Source: Zeugodacus cucurbitae
Taxonomy: Eukaryota > Arthropoda > Insecta > Diptera > Tephritidae
Assembly: GCF_028554725.1 (NCBI RefSeq)
Contig: NC_071670.1
Location: 22,934,001-22,998,000 of the forward strand
Direction of reading: 5' to 3'
DNA length: 64,000 bases
Positions 1 through 10,504 of this stretch are shown here, piece by piece (position 1 is the first letter of the stretch; each line of letters begins with the position of its first letter). The notes under the pieces are model-generated. The model saw only the letters and a list, made by a program, of their open reading frames with translations. It made no database searches and was not told the origin of the DNA. A program made the translations under genes and the position numbers.

Positions 1-117
1 ATTGCAGAGGTGCGAGAGTGACCTAAGGTGAGTGTATTTGGGAATTGTTGTTTTAAGGGTAGTCGTACGACGTACCGACCATTTCCTGATCTAGTAGTTG
101 TGGCTTTGTAGAAGTCT

Positions 118-780
118 TCACAATACTGATCTTCTGGTGTTTTTAATCGATATGGGAGGGAGTTCTTCTAACTCCCAAAATTTCCTTAACTGTGTATTAA
201 GGTATTCATTGGATATTTCTACAACTTGAGTTGTCAAAGTGGTAACTGTTTCGGTAACTGGTCCACTTAGTATCCAACCGAATATAGTATTTTGTGCTAG
301 AAGGGTGCTTGATATTTTTTCAACACCTTCTAGTATAATTTGTGGCATAAGGTCGCTGCCTAATAGTATATCTATTGGAGCTGGGGTGTTGCAGTTGGGA
401 TCTGCTAGATTCAGATGTGAAACCTTATCCAATTGCTTGCTCTTTATTTGGTAGCTAAGAAGCATGTTTGTAAGTTTCGGTAAGACTATAGCTTCTGCTA
501 AAATGCGCTTATCCGCTAGTGGTGAATTAAGGGTAATGGGACAGGTTTTATTTGAGTTTTGGACTTCTCTTCCGCCCATTCCCGTAATTTGGAAATTGGA
601 ATGCTTTGTTGGCAATTTTATTTCGATTTTGAGCGTTTGCTGATATAAAGCATCTTTGAGAGCCTTGGTCTACTAGTGCTCTTAGTTTGAATATATCACC
701 TGTATGTTCAATGGTGATGACCGCAGTGGGCAAAAGACTTTTGCTTTCATTTTCTGAATGAGGCGCTTGAATTTTTAGAT
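118..780 (-). pseudogene. BEL/Pao aspartic protease and DUF1758-like region
   Basis: From about 780 the frame reads through PTAVITIEHTGD to ALVDQGSQRCFIS, the retropepsin active-site region (D-x-G-S), with DQGS where many families have DSGS. A frameshift near 635 passes to a second frame that carries PTKHSNFQITGMGG, then PIDILLGSDLMP and FGWILSGPV, the usual DUF1758 signatures between protease and reverse transcriptase. The frame ends at 118 in a false stop caused by one extra A in an A-run near 135; the other frame continues with GRYVVRLPLK to the window edge. Confidence 0.83.
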
Positions 781-864
781 AGCTTTAGAGCAATATGGTT
801 TTTCCTCGCTTATTTCGGGATTACCCGATGTGGTTGTAGCGACTAACCCCGTGGTTTTATTAAA

Positions 865-1245
865 CTACTTTTGCTTCATATTTTGAAAATTAGTAATGTG
901 AAGCAGTGAGTGGTGTCTTCGTGGACAATATACACAATTAAATTTGCCTTCACAGTCTTTTGTCATATGATTATTCGACAGACAGTTTATGCAAAGTCTG
1001 TGTTGACGGACAATATTGTTTCTATCTGAAACGGGTAATTTTTTGAATCTCTCGCAAGATCTTAATTTATGACCTCCTGTACAGAGTTCAGACAACGATT
1101 GCCGTTGATTATTTTGATTTGAAACGAATGTGTGACTTTTATTGACATGTCTATTATATTGCATATTATTGCTGGCTTGAGGTTTAAACGAGGTTCTACT
1201 CGACTCATTTTGATGACTTGATATATTCATATTTTGGCTGCCCAT
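865..1245 (-). pseudogene. BEL/Pao gag zinc-knuckle region
   Basis: The 126-residue frame carries a cysteine/histidine cluster in its second half (residues about 55-118): C..GGHKLRSC, then CINCLSNNHMTKDC, then CVYCPRRHHSLLH. These are the nucleic-acid-binding knuckles at the C-terminus of BEL/Pao gag. The N-terminal 50 residues are Asn/Ser/Gln-rich. It is the continuation of the upstream gag domain after a one-base frameshift, not a separate gene, and it stops at 865 before the protease region. Confidence 0.85.
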
Positions 1246-1249
1246 TCGC

Positions 1250-2240
1250 TCAGCTATCTCGTACTGAGCAGCGAGGAGTTTTTTTCATTTGCTCCAATGT
1301 GGGCATTACTCTTCTAACGTCAAGTGATTTTTCCCATTGTAGTAACGCAGCCTGAGGGAGTTTTTCTGCACAAATAGTTACTATCATATGGTCCCAATAT
1401 TCTACGGGGGAATTTTGTGTTTTTAACACTGACAGCCAATTAGTCACTGTCGAGTAAAATTTTTGAAATTCCTGGCTGGTTTCTTGTTTAATTTTTGGGT
1501 AATGTAATATAGTTTTTATGGGGTTTTCTATCATTACCCTTTTATTTTCATATCTTTGAACTAGTGCTTCCCAAGCCAGCTTAAAATTTTCGCCATTTAT
1601 ATCGAATTGCTTGAAGATAATACCTGCTTCCCCTTGTGTTTTGTACCTTAGTTGGAATAGCTTTTGTGCTTCTGCAAGTCTAGGATGGTTTATGTAAAGA
1701 GCTGTGAACATGTCCCGCAAGGACGGCCATTGGTCATAACATCCAGTAAAAACTTCAGTATCACAAGTTGGTACATTTAGATACATGCCTTTATCTAGGT
1801 CTTCTTTTGTTATTGTGACTACTCTGGGAGGGGGAGTAGGGGCGCTATTTGGCCTTACTACATTTAATTGTTCGCTTATCATTCCCTTTATTATTTCGTT
1901 CTGACCACGGCAATTATTTAATTTGGCTGTCGCCGAAGCTTTTATGTTTTCTGGGAGTTCAGCGTCGTCAGTATCAATTACTGTATCGTATGCTGCCAGA
2001 AGGCGTGCCTAGATTTCGTGGACACTTTCGAGTTTTACTTTTATAACCGATTCCGTGATGTCAGCAATAGTTTATAAAAGTAGTGATGAATCTTGATAGT
2101 AAAGGATCTTTTGATCTTTTTTGTTTTACACTCTGCTTTGAGCGTGTAGCTTCTGCAGGTGTGCCTTGCTTATCGTCATCAGCCATTTTTGAAATTTTTA
2201 AAAATTGAGTAGCTTTGGATTCTTTGGAATCTGTGCTCAT
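1250..2240 (-). pseudogene. BEL/Pao gag, DUF1759 domain
   Basis: A start at 2240 opens with MSTDSKESKATQ and a lysine-rich stretch; the frame breaks near 2050 and is open again from 1882. The 210-residue open part contains the typical BEL/Pao gag core: a Y..WPSLRDMF motif, then FQLRYKTQGEA, then AWEALVQRYENKRVMIENPI. This is the structural polyprotein that packages element RNA in cytoplasmic particles. The open frame ends at 1250 in a spurious tail because of one extra A in an A-run near 1281; in the other frame it reads on into the zinc-knuckle part. Not expected to be functional. Confidence 0.85.
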
Positions 2241-3019
2241 TTAGAAGAAATGAATTAATAAAATATATGTGTATATTTTCTTTCAGCGTAAACTGAGAAA
2301 TGTGGTAACAGAAAACTATTTTAAGTTAATAAGAATTGTTATTTTCGCAAACATTTTTTTTGTTCAATATGTAATTATCCGTATCCCCTTGTACGCGTCC
2401 GTGAAACGAGGTACCTACATGTGCATGTTTTGTGCATATGGAATGCGTTAAATGGTTTGTATGCAATTCTGCACAGGTATATGGTGTATGTGTTTTTACA
2501 AAGGTATGTAAGTATGTGGTCGATTTATTTGTTCTTATTTACCGCGTTCAGAATGATGCGCGAAAGCGGAATTAAAATATATAAAAATTTGTTGTGTATT
2601 GTATTTATTATATGCCTTTTAGTATATACGTTTATTTTGTAAATTTGATGATATGTATATATGTATGTTTGTATTTATTCTTTTTTCTCTTCTTCCTTTT
2701 GCTTACTTATTTGAAGCAATCCTGCTAACAGCTTAATAAGTTGAAGGGGTATCGCTAAGATAATTTTGTGCAAGTAAATACTTGAATTCTCCTTTTTTTT
2801 GTCTTTGTGAATTATGTGAATTGGTATACACGAAGGTAAGCTTACAAGGAAATAAGTAATCAGTTATTTATATATATATTGTGGGTACATATATATTATT
2901 ATTTACCGTATTTTTTATATCGGTATTTTGCCACCAATTTTGTGTGCCTTTAGACCGTTTAAATTAAACGGGTTTAATTATTATCGGTTTTGTATTATAA
3001 CCGTAGGTGCAAACATACA
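2241..3019. other. AT-rich leader of BEL/Pao element, no gene
   Basis: This stretch lies between the gag start and the Helitron insertion and is probably the untranslated leader of the minus-strand BEL/Pao element. Its open frames are short, AT-rich and unlike any protein I recognise. I see no clear primer-binding site. Confidence 0.4.
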
Positions 3020-4657
3020 TCTCAATATATAAAAATCACGTGTCACGTTGTTTGTTTTCGATGGACTCCTAAAATACTGAACCGATTTTAATGAAATTTT
3101 TAACACTGTGTGCAGTTTGGTCCAACTTGAAAGATAGGATAGTTTATAACTCTCCTTATAGTCGCATTATTTATTTATTGCAAATTATTTGATTATTATT
3201 AGCAAAGAGCTATCCACCAGTTGGTGGCGCGGTATGTTACAGTAGATGGCGCTACATTTCTTTCTAAATTTTCATGGATTTAGGCTGTCATAACAAAAGC
3301 TACCACTTGCTAAAAACATTAAATGAAAATGCGCTGTTTGAAGTTTATATTATTTGTGGTAAAGTTATACGAATCTATGACTTCCAATATTCTAAATTTA
3401 ATGAAAAAATCACATACAATCCGTGAAATAAATAAAGTTATGTACATATGTATGGTCAGACAAATAAGCAATGCTGCCACTCTTTTCCAGTAAATCTTCC
3501 TCGAATTTGGGAGATTTCAGAGGAATTTAGGAAATCGCAGCGTTGATTTCTGCATGTATTTCCTAAATGCAAAAAAAAAAATTTCATTTATTTGCATTTA
3601 GGTATAGAATTTTGTATGGCTAATGCCCGGTTTCACAGTCCATACTTAAGTTGTGCCTAAATAAAATCTTAGCTAAGTATTGTTGCAAACTGAGTAGTCC
3701 TTTGCGTTTCACAGTCAATGCTTAATTTCTATAAAATTCTATTATGATATATGACAACGTTATGGGCAACATATGTTTTATAAATGTCATTCATAAAAAT
3801 ATGTTTGAAATATTTAAATTATAATAGACAATACATAAATTTGCGAGGAAAATTATATCAAAAATTGATGAAAACAACGAAAGAACCCCAAATTTCATCA
3901 CTAGCGAGTCGGAGCACCTATGGGAACTGAAGGAAAAGTATAAGCTGTTATTGAGTGCAAACGAACGGACACTTGCCCTACGCTACGAAAGATGTTGCTG
4001 AAAATTCAAAGGAAATTCAAAACAAAAATCAGCTGTTATTTAAGAATTGCTTAAGCCTCCTAAATTAAATGTTACATGTTATCAACTAACAATTTTGTAA
4101 TTAACTTATTTGTTAAAAACTTGAATATAAAATCAAAAATGAACTATTTTATGAAAATTTGTGCTTATTATCAACTCTACGAAAATTTGCATCAATAATT
4201 TTAAAAATTTTGACCTCAAGTTCAAATCTCAATCCCGTGGATTTTTATACCAGATATATACTAAGGCTTCCGTCTTTATTCATAAATAATAATTTCACTG
4301 TAGTGAATAGTTTACTACAACACAGCAAATCTAAAAGTGAGGAAATGTTCATTCTGAGAATTCGAATGATTCAAACCGATTTATCGTTTAAGTTCAAAAT
4401 TTTACAGTTTCATATGTACATACATAGGTATGTATGTGTCATGTTAGCGTGTTGGAGAGCCATCTTCTTTATTTGTTTACACGCTACACAACAAAACAAA
4501 GAACGAACTTCGCCAAAAATATTTAAATTGATCAGAGACGTTATTCCCTGAATATATTAACATTCCATACAAATAAATGGCCTTGAACAGAGTTCAAAAA
4601 GCGTTTTAACTATTTCAAATAAAAATTGGGCGGGGCGAAGTTCGCCGGGTCAGCTAG
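3020..4657 (+). mobile_element. Non-autonomous Helitron
   Basis: The 5' end is TCTCAATATATAAAAATC, preceded by A at 3019. The 3' end has the short palindrome GGCGAAGTTCGCC (4634-4646), then CTAG at 4654-4657 followed by T. Insertion between A and T, a 5' TC, and a 3' hairpin shortly before CTAG are the diagnostic Helitron ends. There is no Rep/helicase frame; the 130-residue frame at 4159-4551 is not recognisable. The region around 3630-3730 starts with GCCCGGTTTCACAG and may be a second small element nested inside. It sits in the leader of the BEL/Pao element, so it is the younger of the two. Confidence 0.78.
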
Positions 4658-5670
4658 TATATATATATATATTTAATTTGAAATTAAAGTGGAATTGATA
4701 CACTCACTTTAATACCTCTTTGGGAATTTAGGGTTATGTGTGAAAAGAGGTACATGTTGGCTTTCGTTTGTTGGAGTTATTGTCGATTCCTTCCTATTCT
4801 GCAGTTCCAATGTGTTGTGTTGTTGGTTCTTGTTGGTAAGGTGACTTTTATGTTTGGTTTTGTGTTTAGTTTAGGTGGATTTCTTTATTTGGTTTCGCGC
4901 GCTTTTTTGTTTTGTTAGTAAAGTTTAAATTACCGTGTTGTTTTTCGATGTTACTTATACATATGTGCATCACAATTTGTTAATATTTTATGTATATATT
5001 TATGTTGTTTTGTATTTGTATGCACTTCACTGCACTGTATACTTTGTTTGTCTGATTATTTCACTTTTGTTGCGCACTTAGGTTTTTTATTTTATTTATT
5101 TAATTGTGTGAACTCACCTTTTCACTTCTTCCGTTGAAAAAAAAGAGAGAACCGATAAATGTGACCGTATGTACTTTATTGCGGATACATATATACATAC
5201 ATATGTGGCACATAATCAATTTAGTTTATAGAAAAAATGGTGATTTCAATGGTTCTGATTTAACAGCTCTGATTTAATAAGCTCTGATGATTTCAATTTA
5301 ACAATTTTAATAATGTTTTTATAATTCGATGTTAACAATTTTAATAATATTTTATTTTAGAGTCGCTTGAGACGTAAAAAAACCACGTAAGACGTATGAC
5401 AGATCGCTATCGCTCTGGAATGAAAAAACCAAAATACTATTAAGGGATCCCCTCGTCGGTCCTTTTATTCCCTTTTGTGTGAATAGGCCGGTGGTGTGAT
5501 TGTGTGGTGTTGGGTGTCGATGGAGTAAATGAGTAAAAGAGTGTACAGTGTGGATTGTAAATGGTGAGTGTGTTGAATTTGCGTGCCAGTGTTGAGAGTC
5601 TGAGGTGATGCTGTGTGCTAGTGTGTTGAGTATGTTAAGACCTAGGGATGACGCTCATTTGTCCACACAT
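4658..5670. other. Leader and possible 5' LTR of BEL/Pao element
   Basis: Read on the minus strand, the part from about 5672 downward begins TGTGGACAAATGAGC, contains an AATAAAAGGACC block near 5465 and an AATAAAG signal near 5180, which would suit a BEL/Pao LTR followed by leader. The partner LTR is outside the window, so the boundaries cannot be confirmed. No gene is visible. Confidence 0.3.
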
Positions 5671-6362
5671 AAAGTGCCATAAATAAAGCTATGGAAGTAA
5701 AATTTAGTACAAAGGATCGCACTATGAAGGGGCATATTTGAATGTAATTTTTTTGTGAAAGTGGGCGTAGCCCCGCCCCTACTATGATTTTTGTACATAT
5801 CTCATAAACTACCTAAGCTACATCAACCAAACTTTCTAGAATGGTTTCTTTTAGGTACAACCTTATACTATCCAAAAATGGGTCAAAAACCATATCTCCG
5901 AAACTACTCGACCAATATCAATGAAATTTGGTTTGTAATATTTTCACTGCATCCCAATGATATGTTGTGAAACTAGTCCAAAGCGGATATCAACCACGCC
6001 TACTTCCCATATACCATAACTATGAAGTCGACCTGAATCTTGTACTTTACAATTCATAAAGTAAGCACCAGTGAAGATATCGAATCAGAGCTTTGCATAA
6101 ATACTTCATTTATAGTGTGGCAGCCCCTTTCTAAATAGGAAAATCTGACCATAGGTTCTTAAGGCCCCATATATCGAACATGAATACCTCGGTGCTTCTA
6201 AAATAATATTAGGGTTTCCAACTTTCAATGTACTTTATACCATATATATGACGAATATGTGGGTCAAATTGTGTATTATATTTATAATATTAATAAAATT
6301 AAATTAATAAATTGCGAGAGTATTAAATGTTCAGCCACAACCTTAGCCCTTTCTTACTTGTT
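5671..6362 (+). repeat. INE-like dispersed repeat, 3' part
   Basis: Matches by eye the right part of the complete copy at 28220-29432: the CATAAAGTGCCATAA block, the conserved GTGTGGCAGCCCCTTTCTA block, and the terminal TTGCGAGAGTATTAAATGTTC. The left half with the (GTCC)n block is missing. Confidence 0.75.
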
Positions 6363-7165
6363 TTATTATGATAACAAACAATTTGACCCATATATTCGGC
6401 ATAAAGTCCAATAGGAAAACGAAAATCATCATATAAGGTATATAAAGGCTCAAGTAATTCCTAAACCGATTTCACAAATTTTCATCACCAAGGTACACTA
6501 TATCCAAGGATATATGCTCACTTAATTTTGTTAGTATAACTCACATATTAACCGATTTATAAGCTATTAAGCCGACCGTACTTTTGAAAATCCTATAATT
6601 AGGTATATGAGAGCTAGGGGAAGTTATGACCCGATTTTGACCATTTCTGGTACAGAGACAGAAGAAAAAGTTTTCCTCTGATTAAAATAAGACATCTGAG
6701 AGATTTACTGATTTTTTGGGTTTAAAATAACCATAAGGCACTGAGTTCTTCATATTCGATATCTGGGGCATTGAAAAGTTATAGTCCGATTTCGACAATT
6801 TTTTCACAAGTGATGTCATAGATCATTTACAGTATTTGTCTAAAGTTTTATTTCGCTATCTTCATTGGTTCCTTATGTATATATTATAAAGTGAAGGAAT
6901 AAGATGGAATTCAAAATTGAGTTATATTGTTGTGAATTGATTTCACACGTGTTATCAGGGTGTCAAGAAAATATTATATACCGAATTTTATTGAAATCTG
7001 TCGAGTAGTTCCTCAGATATGGCTTTTAACCCATAAGTAAGCGATGCCCGCCTATTTTCCATTTTGTAAAAATATCTGAGTGCAGCTTTCTTCTGCTATT
7101 TTTCTGTAACATTTTGTGTTTCTGATGTTTTTCGTTAGTGTGTTAACGTATTTTTAGGAATTTTT
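6363..7165 (-). repeat. INE-like dispersed repeat, diverged, inverted
   Basis: Opposite orientation to the preceding copy, abutting it tail to tail. Recognisable blocks are GTCGAGTAGTTCCTCAG (near 6998) and the TCTGAGTGCAGCTT block (near 7075), which match 58528-58620. Much more diverged than the copies at 28 and 58 kb. Confidence 0.6.
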
Positions 7166-7795
7166 AACTAGAGACCGACCGATTAAACGGTCTCGGCCAG
7201 TTTTCTACTTTTTTCGGATTACATACACTAAAATACATTTTTTTACTTTTTTGATTTTTTAAAGCATACAATTTGAATTCTTCTGTTTACCATATAAAAA
7301 ACAGTTATTCACATTTGACTAAACTAATAAATCACCATGATGATAATTTCAGTCTAGTATAAAGAAATTCAATAATTTTACATTAAATTGATGGTTTTAT
7401 TTAGAACTGCTAGAAAGACTAGATTTATGTCAAATATTAACAGTTTTGTTTAACAACTTGTTGAGATTTTGAAGATAATGTCATAAAGCCACTATTATAG
7501 AAGCATTCGTAACTAGGAGCGTCTATTTTTAAAAGTTCGCCATAGACAGGATCACGGAATAATTACTTGGTGTTGTCCTGGACTATAAGGTGCATGCAAA
7601 AGAACCTGCCAAACAATCACTATGTGATGCCTTTCACAATACTAGATATAAATGACAAAAGTCATCTCTTTGAAAATAACGGATTATTTTTACTAGAACT
7701 ACTATTTTCGAATATTGGCCTTAATGGTCATATTTTTCCTTAAAGAATTAATTGACCTATTGAAAATAATTTTTTTATGTAAACAATTATTTATA

Positions 7796-7800
<5 letters not shown>
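7166..7800. other. AT-rich stretch without a gene
   Basis: Begins with a small palindrome, GAGACCG..CGGTCTC, near 7171-7194. Nothing else recognised. Confidence 0.35.

Positions 7801-7842
<42 letters not shown>
7801..7842. repeat. (TA)21 microsatellite
   Basis: Perfect alternating TA for 42 bases, directly abutting the TTAA target duplication of the piggyBac element. Confidence 0.95.
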
Positions 7843-7846
<4 letters not shown>

Positions 7847-9864
7847 CCCATCTTCGGCCGCTACATGAAATCACAGTAAGTTTTTAATTTCCTTTCGAAG
7901 GAGTGATTTTATGATCATAATCAAGAATAATTAAAAGAAAAAAAAATTTTTTGACCAACCGTTTTTTTGACCGCTGGCCAAAAACCGTCAAGTATGAAAA
8001 AAAAAATATAAAAAAATATAAAAAATATATTTTTTTTTATTTTCTTTAATGATTTTAGTTCAAATTATTTGCTTTTATTTAAAAGATATGTATTTTTTTA
8101 TATAATACAAGTATATTGTACAGACGTAAATTTAAAAATTTTGATGATATTCATCAAAACATTTAGTATGTAAATAAACGTTACACTTTTTGCAAGTAAA
8201 AATAGTACGTTTCTTGCATAACTTACAGCGCCGATATTTATTTTCAAGACTTCTCATGACGGCGTGTACCTTTTCGATGATCCGAGAGAGGTTCCATGGA
8301 TGTCCAGAGTCCTCATCTTCATCTCCATTCTCGTAATCTTCCTTATTGTCGTAAGTCAACAAATGGTTGGTGACTTCAGATCGAAAATCAATTTGTGAAA
8401 GTGGTTTCGTCTTTTGAAATTTTGCTAACATACAATGCAACTTCCATGCATTGACCATTGCGTTACCAAGAGCATTAATGCATATTGGCCACCACCATAT
8501 TTTTCTTCGTATACATATCCGAGTTGGCCACAGCATTGTCATGAAGATCCACTCCACCCATACCATGATTATATTCTAGTATTACTTTGGGCTGTGGAAT
8601 GGTGATAGTTTTCTTTTGCTTCCGACAATATCTTTTAGCATATACCATTGGTTCGGCTGTGGAGTTATTAGTAATAACATTGACGACATCGTTATCGTTC
8701 CACCGTATAGTCAATATTTCTTGTTGACCATCGAGTAGCTGGTCAAATGCCCCGCGTTTCTCTTTTTTTAAATTCCTCAAGGGCGATTTTGCCATCCTAT
8801 TTTCACGTATAGTACCGGTTGCAAAAAATCGATGCTCATTCAATAGACACATAAGATGATAGGATGAGGTTGCTGCACCCCCATATAGTATACTAGAAAA
8901 TAAATATCCACTTTCTGAACATAAGCACCACGACTTACATAAATCCAAAACGAATCGGTTTCCCTTTGATAAACATTTTGCATGAGTGTAGACCAAAGTA
9001 TGGAATCTGTTCGTCTACGGAAAGAATATGGCTAAAAACTCCGAACTGCATAAATTTTTTATTGAGATCATCAATAAGCGGCAAAACGATCTACTGTATT
9101 TAAATCGGTGTTATCAGCGAGATGTAAGAACCGCTTTATTATTTTAAACCGATTACGACTCAACGCTTGTTTTACAATTGGAATTCCCATGTCGAGCCGA
9201 ACAGACCAATAATGGTCAATATGAGGCAAGGTGTGATACCCCGAAATGTACAAAATACCAATGAACCTACGTATTTCCACTGGCGTGACGTTAATGGCAG
9301 CATTGTGTTGATTATATATGAGACGAAAAGGTTACATGCGGACAGGTGATGCCAGACTTAAAACGATAAAAGTATAAAATCTGAAAAAACTAAAGCAAGG
9401 GCCATTAAATATTTGATATTTTGAAGATATATACTTGCCTTTTACTTAATAATAACAAAAATCATGCTTGAACAAATTTTGTCCTACTTGACGATTTCTG
9501 GCCAGTTTTTCGACAACCAAAGAGTATGTAGTTTTAAAAGTTAAAAAACTTGTAATATTGAGGTGAGTTTCTTTTGATTGTTGAAAGTTGATCTCTTGTC
9601 TTCGTATACAATTAAAAATAAAAACAATTTTTTTTGTTTTCCCAATTTCTTTAAATTAAACAAAAATACTTTAAAAAATTAATTTTTTTATGATTCTACC
9701 AAATTTTTCATTTAATGTTTTAACTGAAAAAAACTATCCTTTATGTTTTAATAAAATTCAGAATTAAATTTTTCTGAAAACAAACCATGAAAATAGCACT
9801 TAGCTTCAGAAATATGGACCTCCAAAGTTGATGGTCGAAAAATCGACCAGCGGCCGAATATGGG
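7847..9864 (-). mobile_element. piggyBac-like DNA transposon
   Basis: Terminal inverted repeats CCCATCTTCGGCCGCT (left) and AGCGGCCGAATATGGG (right) match at 15 of 16 positions. TTAA flanks the element on both sides (7843-7846 and 9865-9868), the diagnostic piggyBac target duplication. The 2,018-bp element carries a minus-strand piggyBac transposase lacking its N-terminal part; 9350-9846 holds nothing recognisable. Confidence 0.9.
8132..9280 (-). pseudogene. piggyBac transposase (DDE_Tnp_1_7), broken
   Basis: Transposase that would cut and paste the element at TTAA. From 9280 down it shows RRFIGILYISGYHTLP, then LSVDEQIPYFGLHSCKMF (first catalytic Asp, DEQ), then FGFM and a stop codon near 8936. 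In another frame come WCLCSESGYLFS, SYHLMCLLNEHRFF and HGMGGVDLHDNAVA (third Asp). A frameshift follows and the last part has WWWPICINALGNAMVNAWK and a C-terminal cysteine-rich domain, CKLCKKRTIFTCKKC..HTKCF. The second catalytic Asp, normally just before the SYHL block, is gone: GGAATS runs straight into SYHLM, implying a deletion. The N-terminal third is also missing, so it is certainly inactive. Confidence 0.9.
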
Positions 9865-10500
9865 TTAAAACAATAATTTCTGAAATTAAAAAAAAGTAAA
9901 ACTCCTCTATTGAGACATCATTTCCGGTGACCCCTCGGAAAAAAGGTGCGTCCGCGTTGTCAGCATAACTCCTGACAGGATCATCCAAAATGAAAAAACA
10001 ACAAAAATAAGTGTTCTAGGTAAGAGCATAATGTCGTGCTTGAACGAAGGAAAGACAAAAAACTAAAAATTGGAATTTTGGCAGATATTTTTCAAAAAAA
10101 AAAATAATAATTTTGTTTTGCTTGACATTTTTTTTTTTTTTTTAAATAGTTGTAATTGAAAAAAGAAAAAATCCGTCGTTCAAGCACGAGTAAATTGTAT
10201 CTCGAACACAGAACATTTGACAACTGACATTGAAAACTTGGTCCCCAGAAAAACGCGCTTAATGTTTTGAGGAACAATAATAACTGACTTGGAGAGCACA
10301 CCTTCCAAAGGCTATATCACTGATTGCTGATTCGCTTTGAAAAAACGTGAATAACTTTTTTTTTCTATCAACATATGTATATAAGCAAAGTTGTAGACCT
10401 AATATTATAATAATAATTTATTTAGTTTTGAATATTAATTAAATGAATAAACAGCTTACTTATTTTGTAATGTTATTTGTCTTTGTTTTGATTTTGTTAC
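9865..10500. other. Gene-free stretch with a perfect 14-bp inverted repeat
   Basis: TCGTGCTTGAACGA at 10034-10047 is repeated exactly inverted at 10176-10189, bounding a 156-bp AT-rich unit with long A and T runs that could be a MITE or a transcribed hairpin. No gene is visible and I see no target duplication. Confidence 0.5.
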
Positions 10501-10504
10501 TATA

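Larger units (their letters stand above)
1..2240 (-). mobile_element. BEL/Pao LTR retrotransposon, 5' half, decayed
   Basis: On the minus strand the order is gag N-terminus (from 2240), a DUF1759-type gag domain, three cysteine-rich knuckles, an aspartic protease with a DUF1758-like region, then the start of pol, which runs off the window at base 1. This order is that of BEL/Pao elements. The reading frame is broken in several places: an extra A in the A-run near 1281 splits gag, another in the A-run near 135 shifts the frame just before pol, and there are breaks around 860 and 635. Reverse transcriptase itself lies outside the window. The right-hand LTR is not certain; see 4658-5670. Confidence 0.88.

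Noticed and set aside
4159..4551. 130-residue frame inside the Helitron
   Set aside because: No Rep or helicase motif; composition is that of AT-rich DNA.
7801..7842. TA tract as a replication or recombination signal
   Set aside because: A simple microsatellite; the adjacent TTAA is explained by piggyBac insertion.
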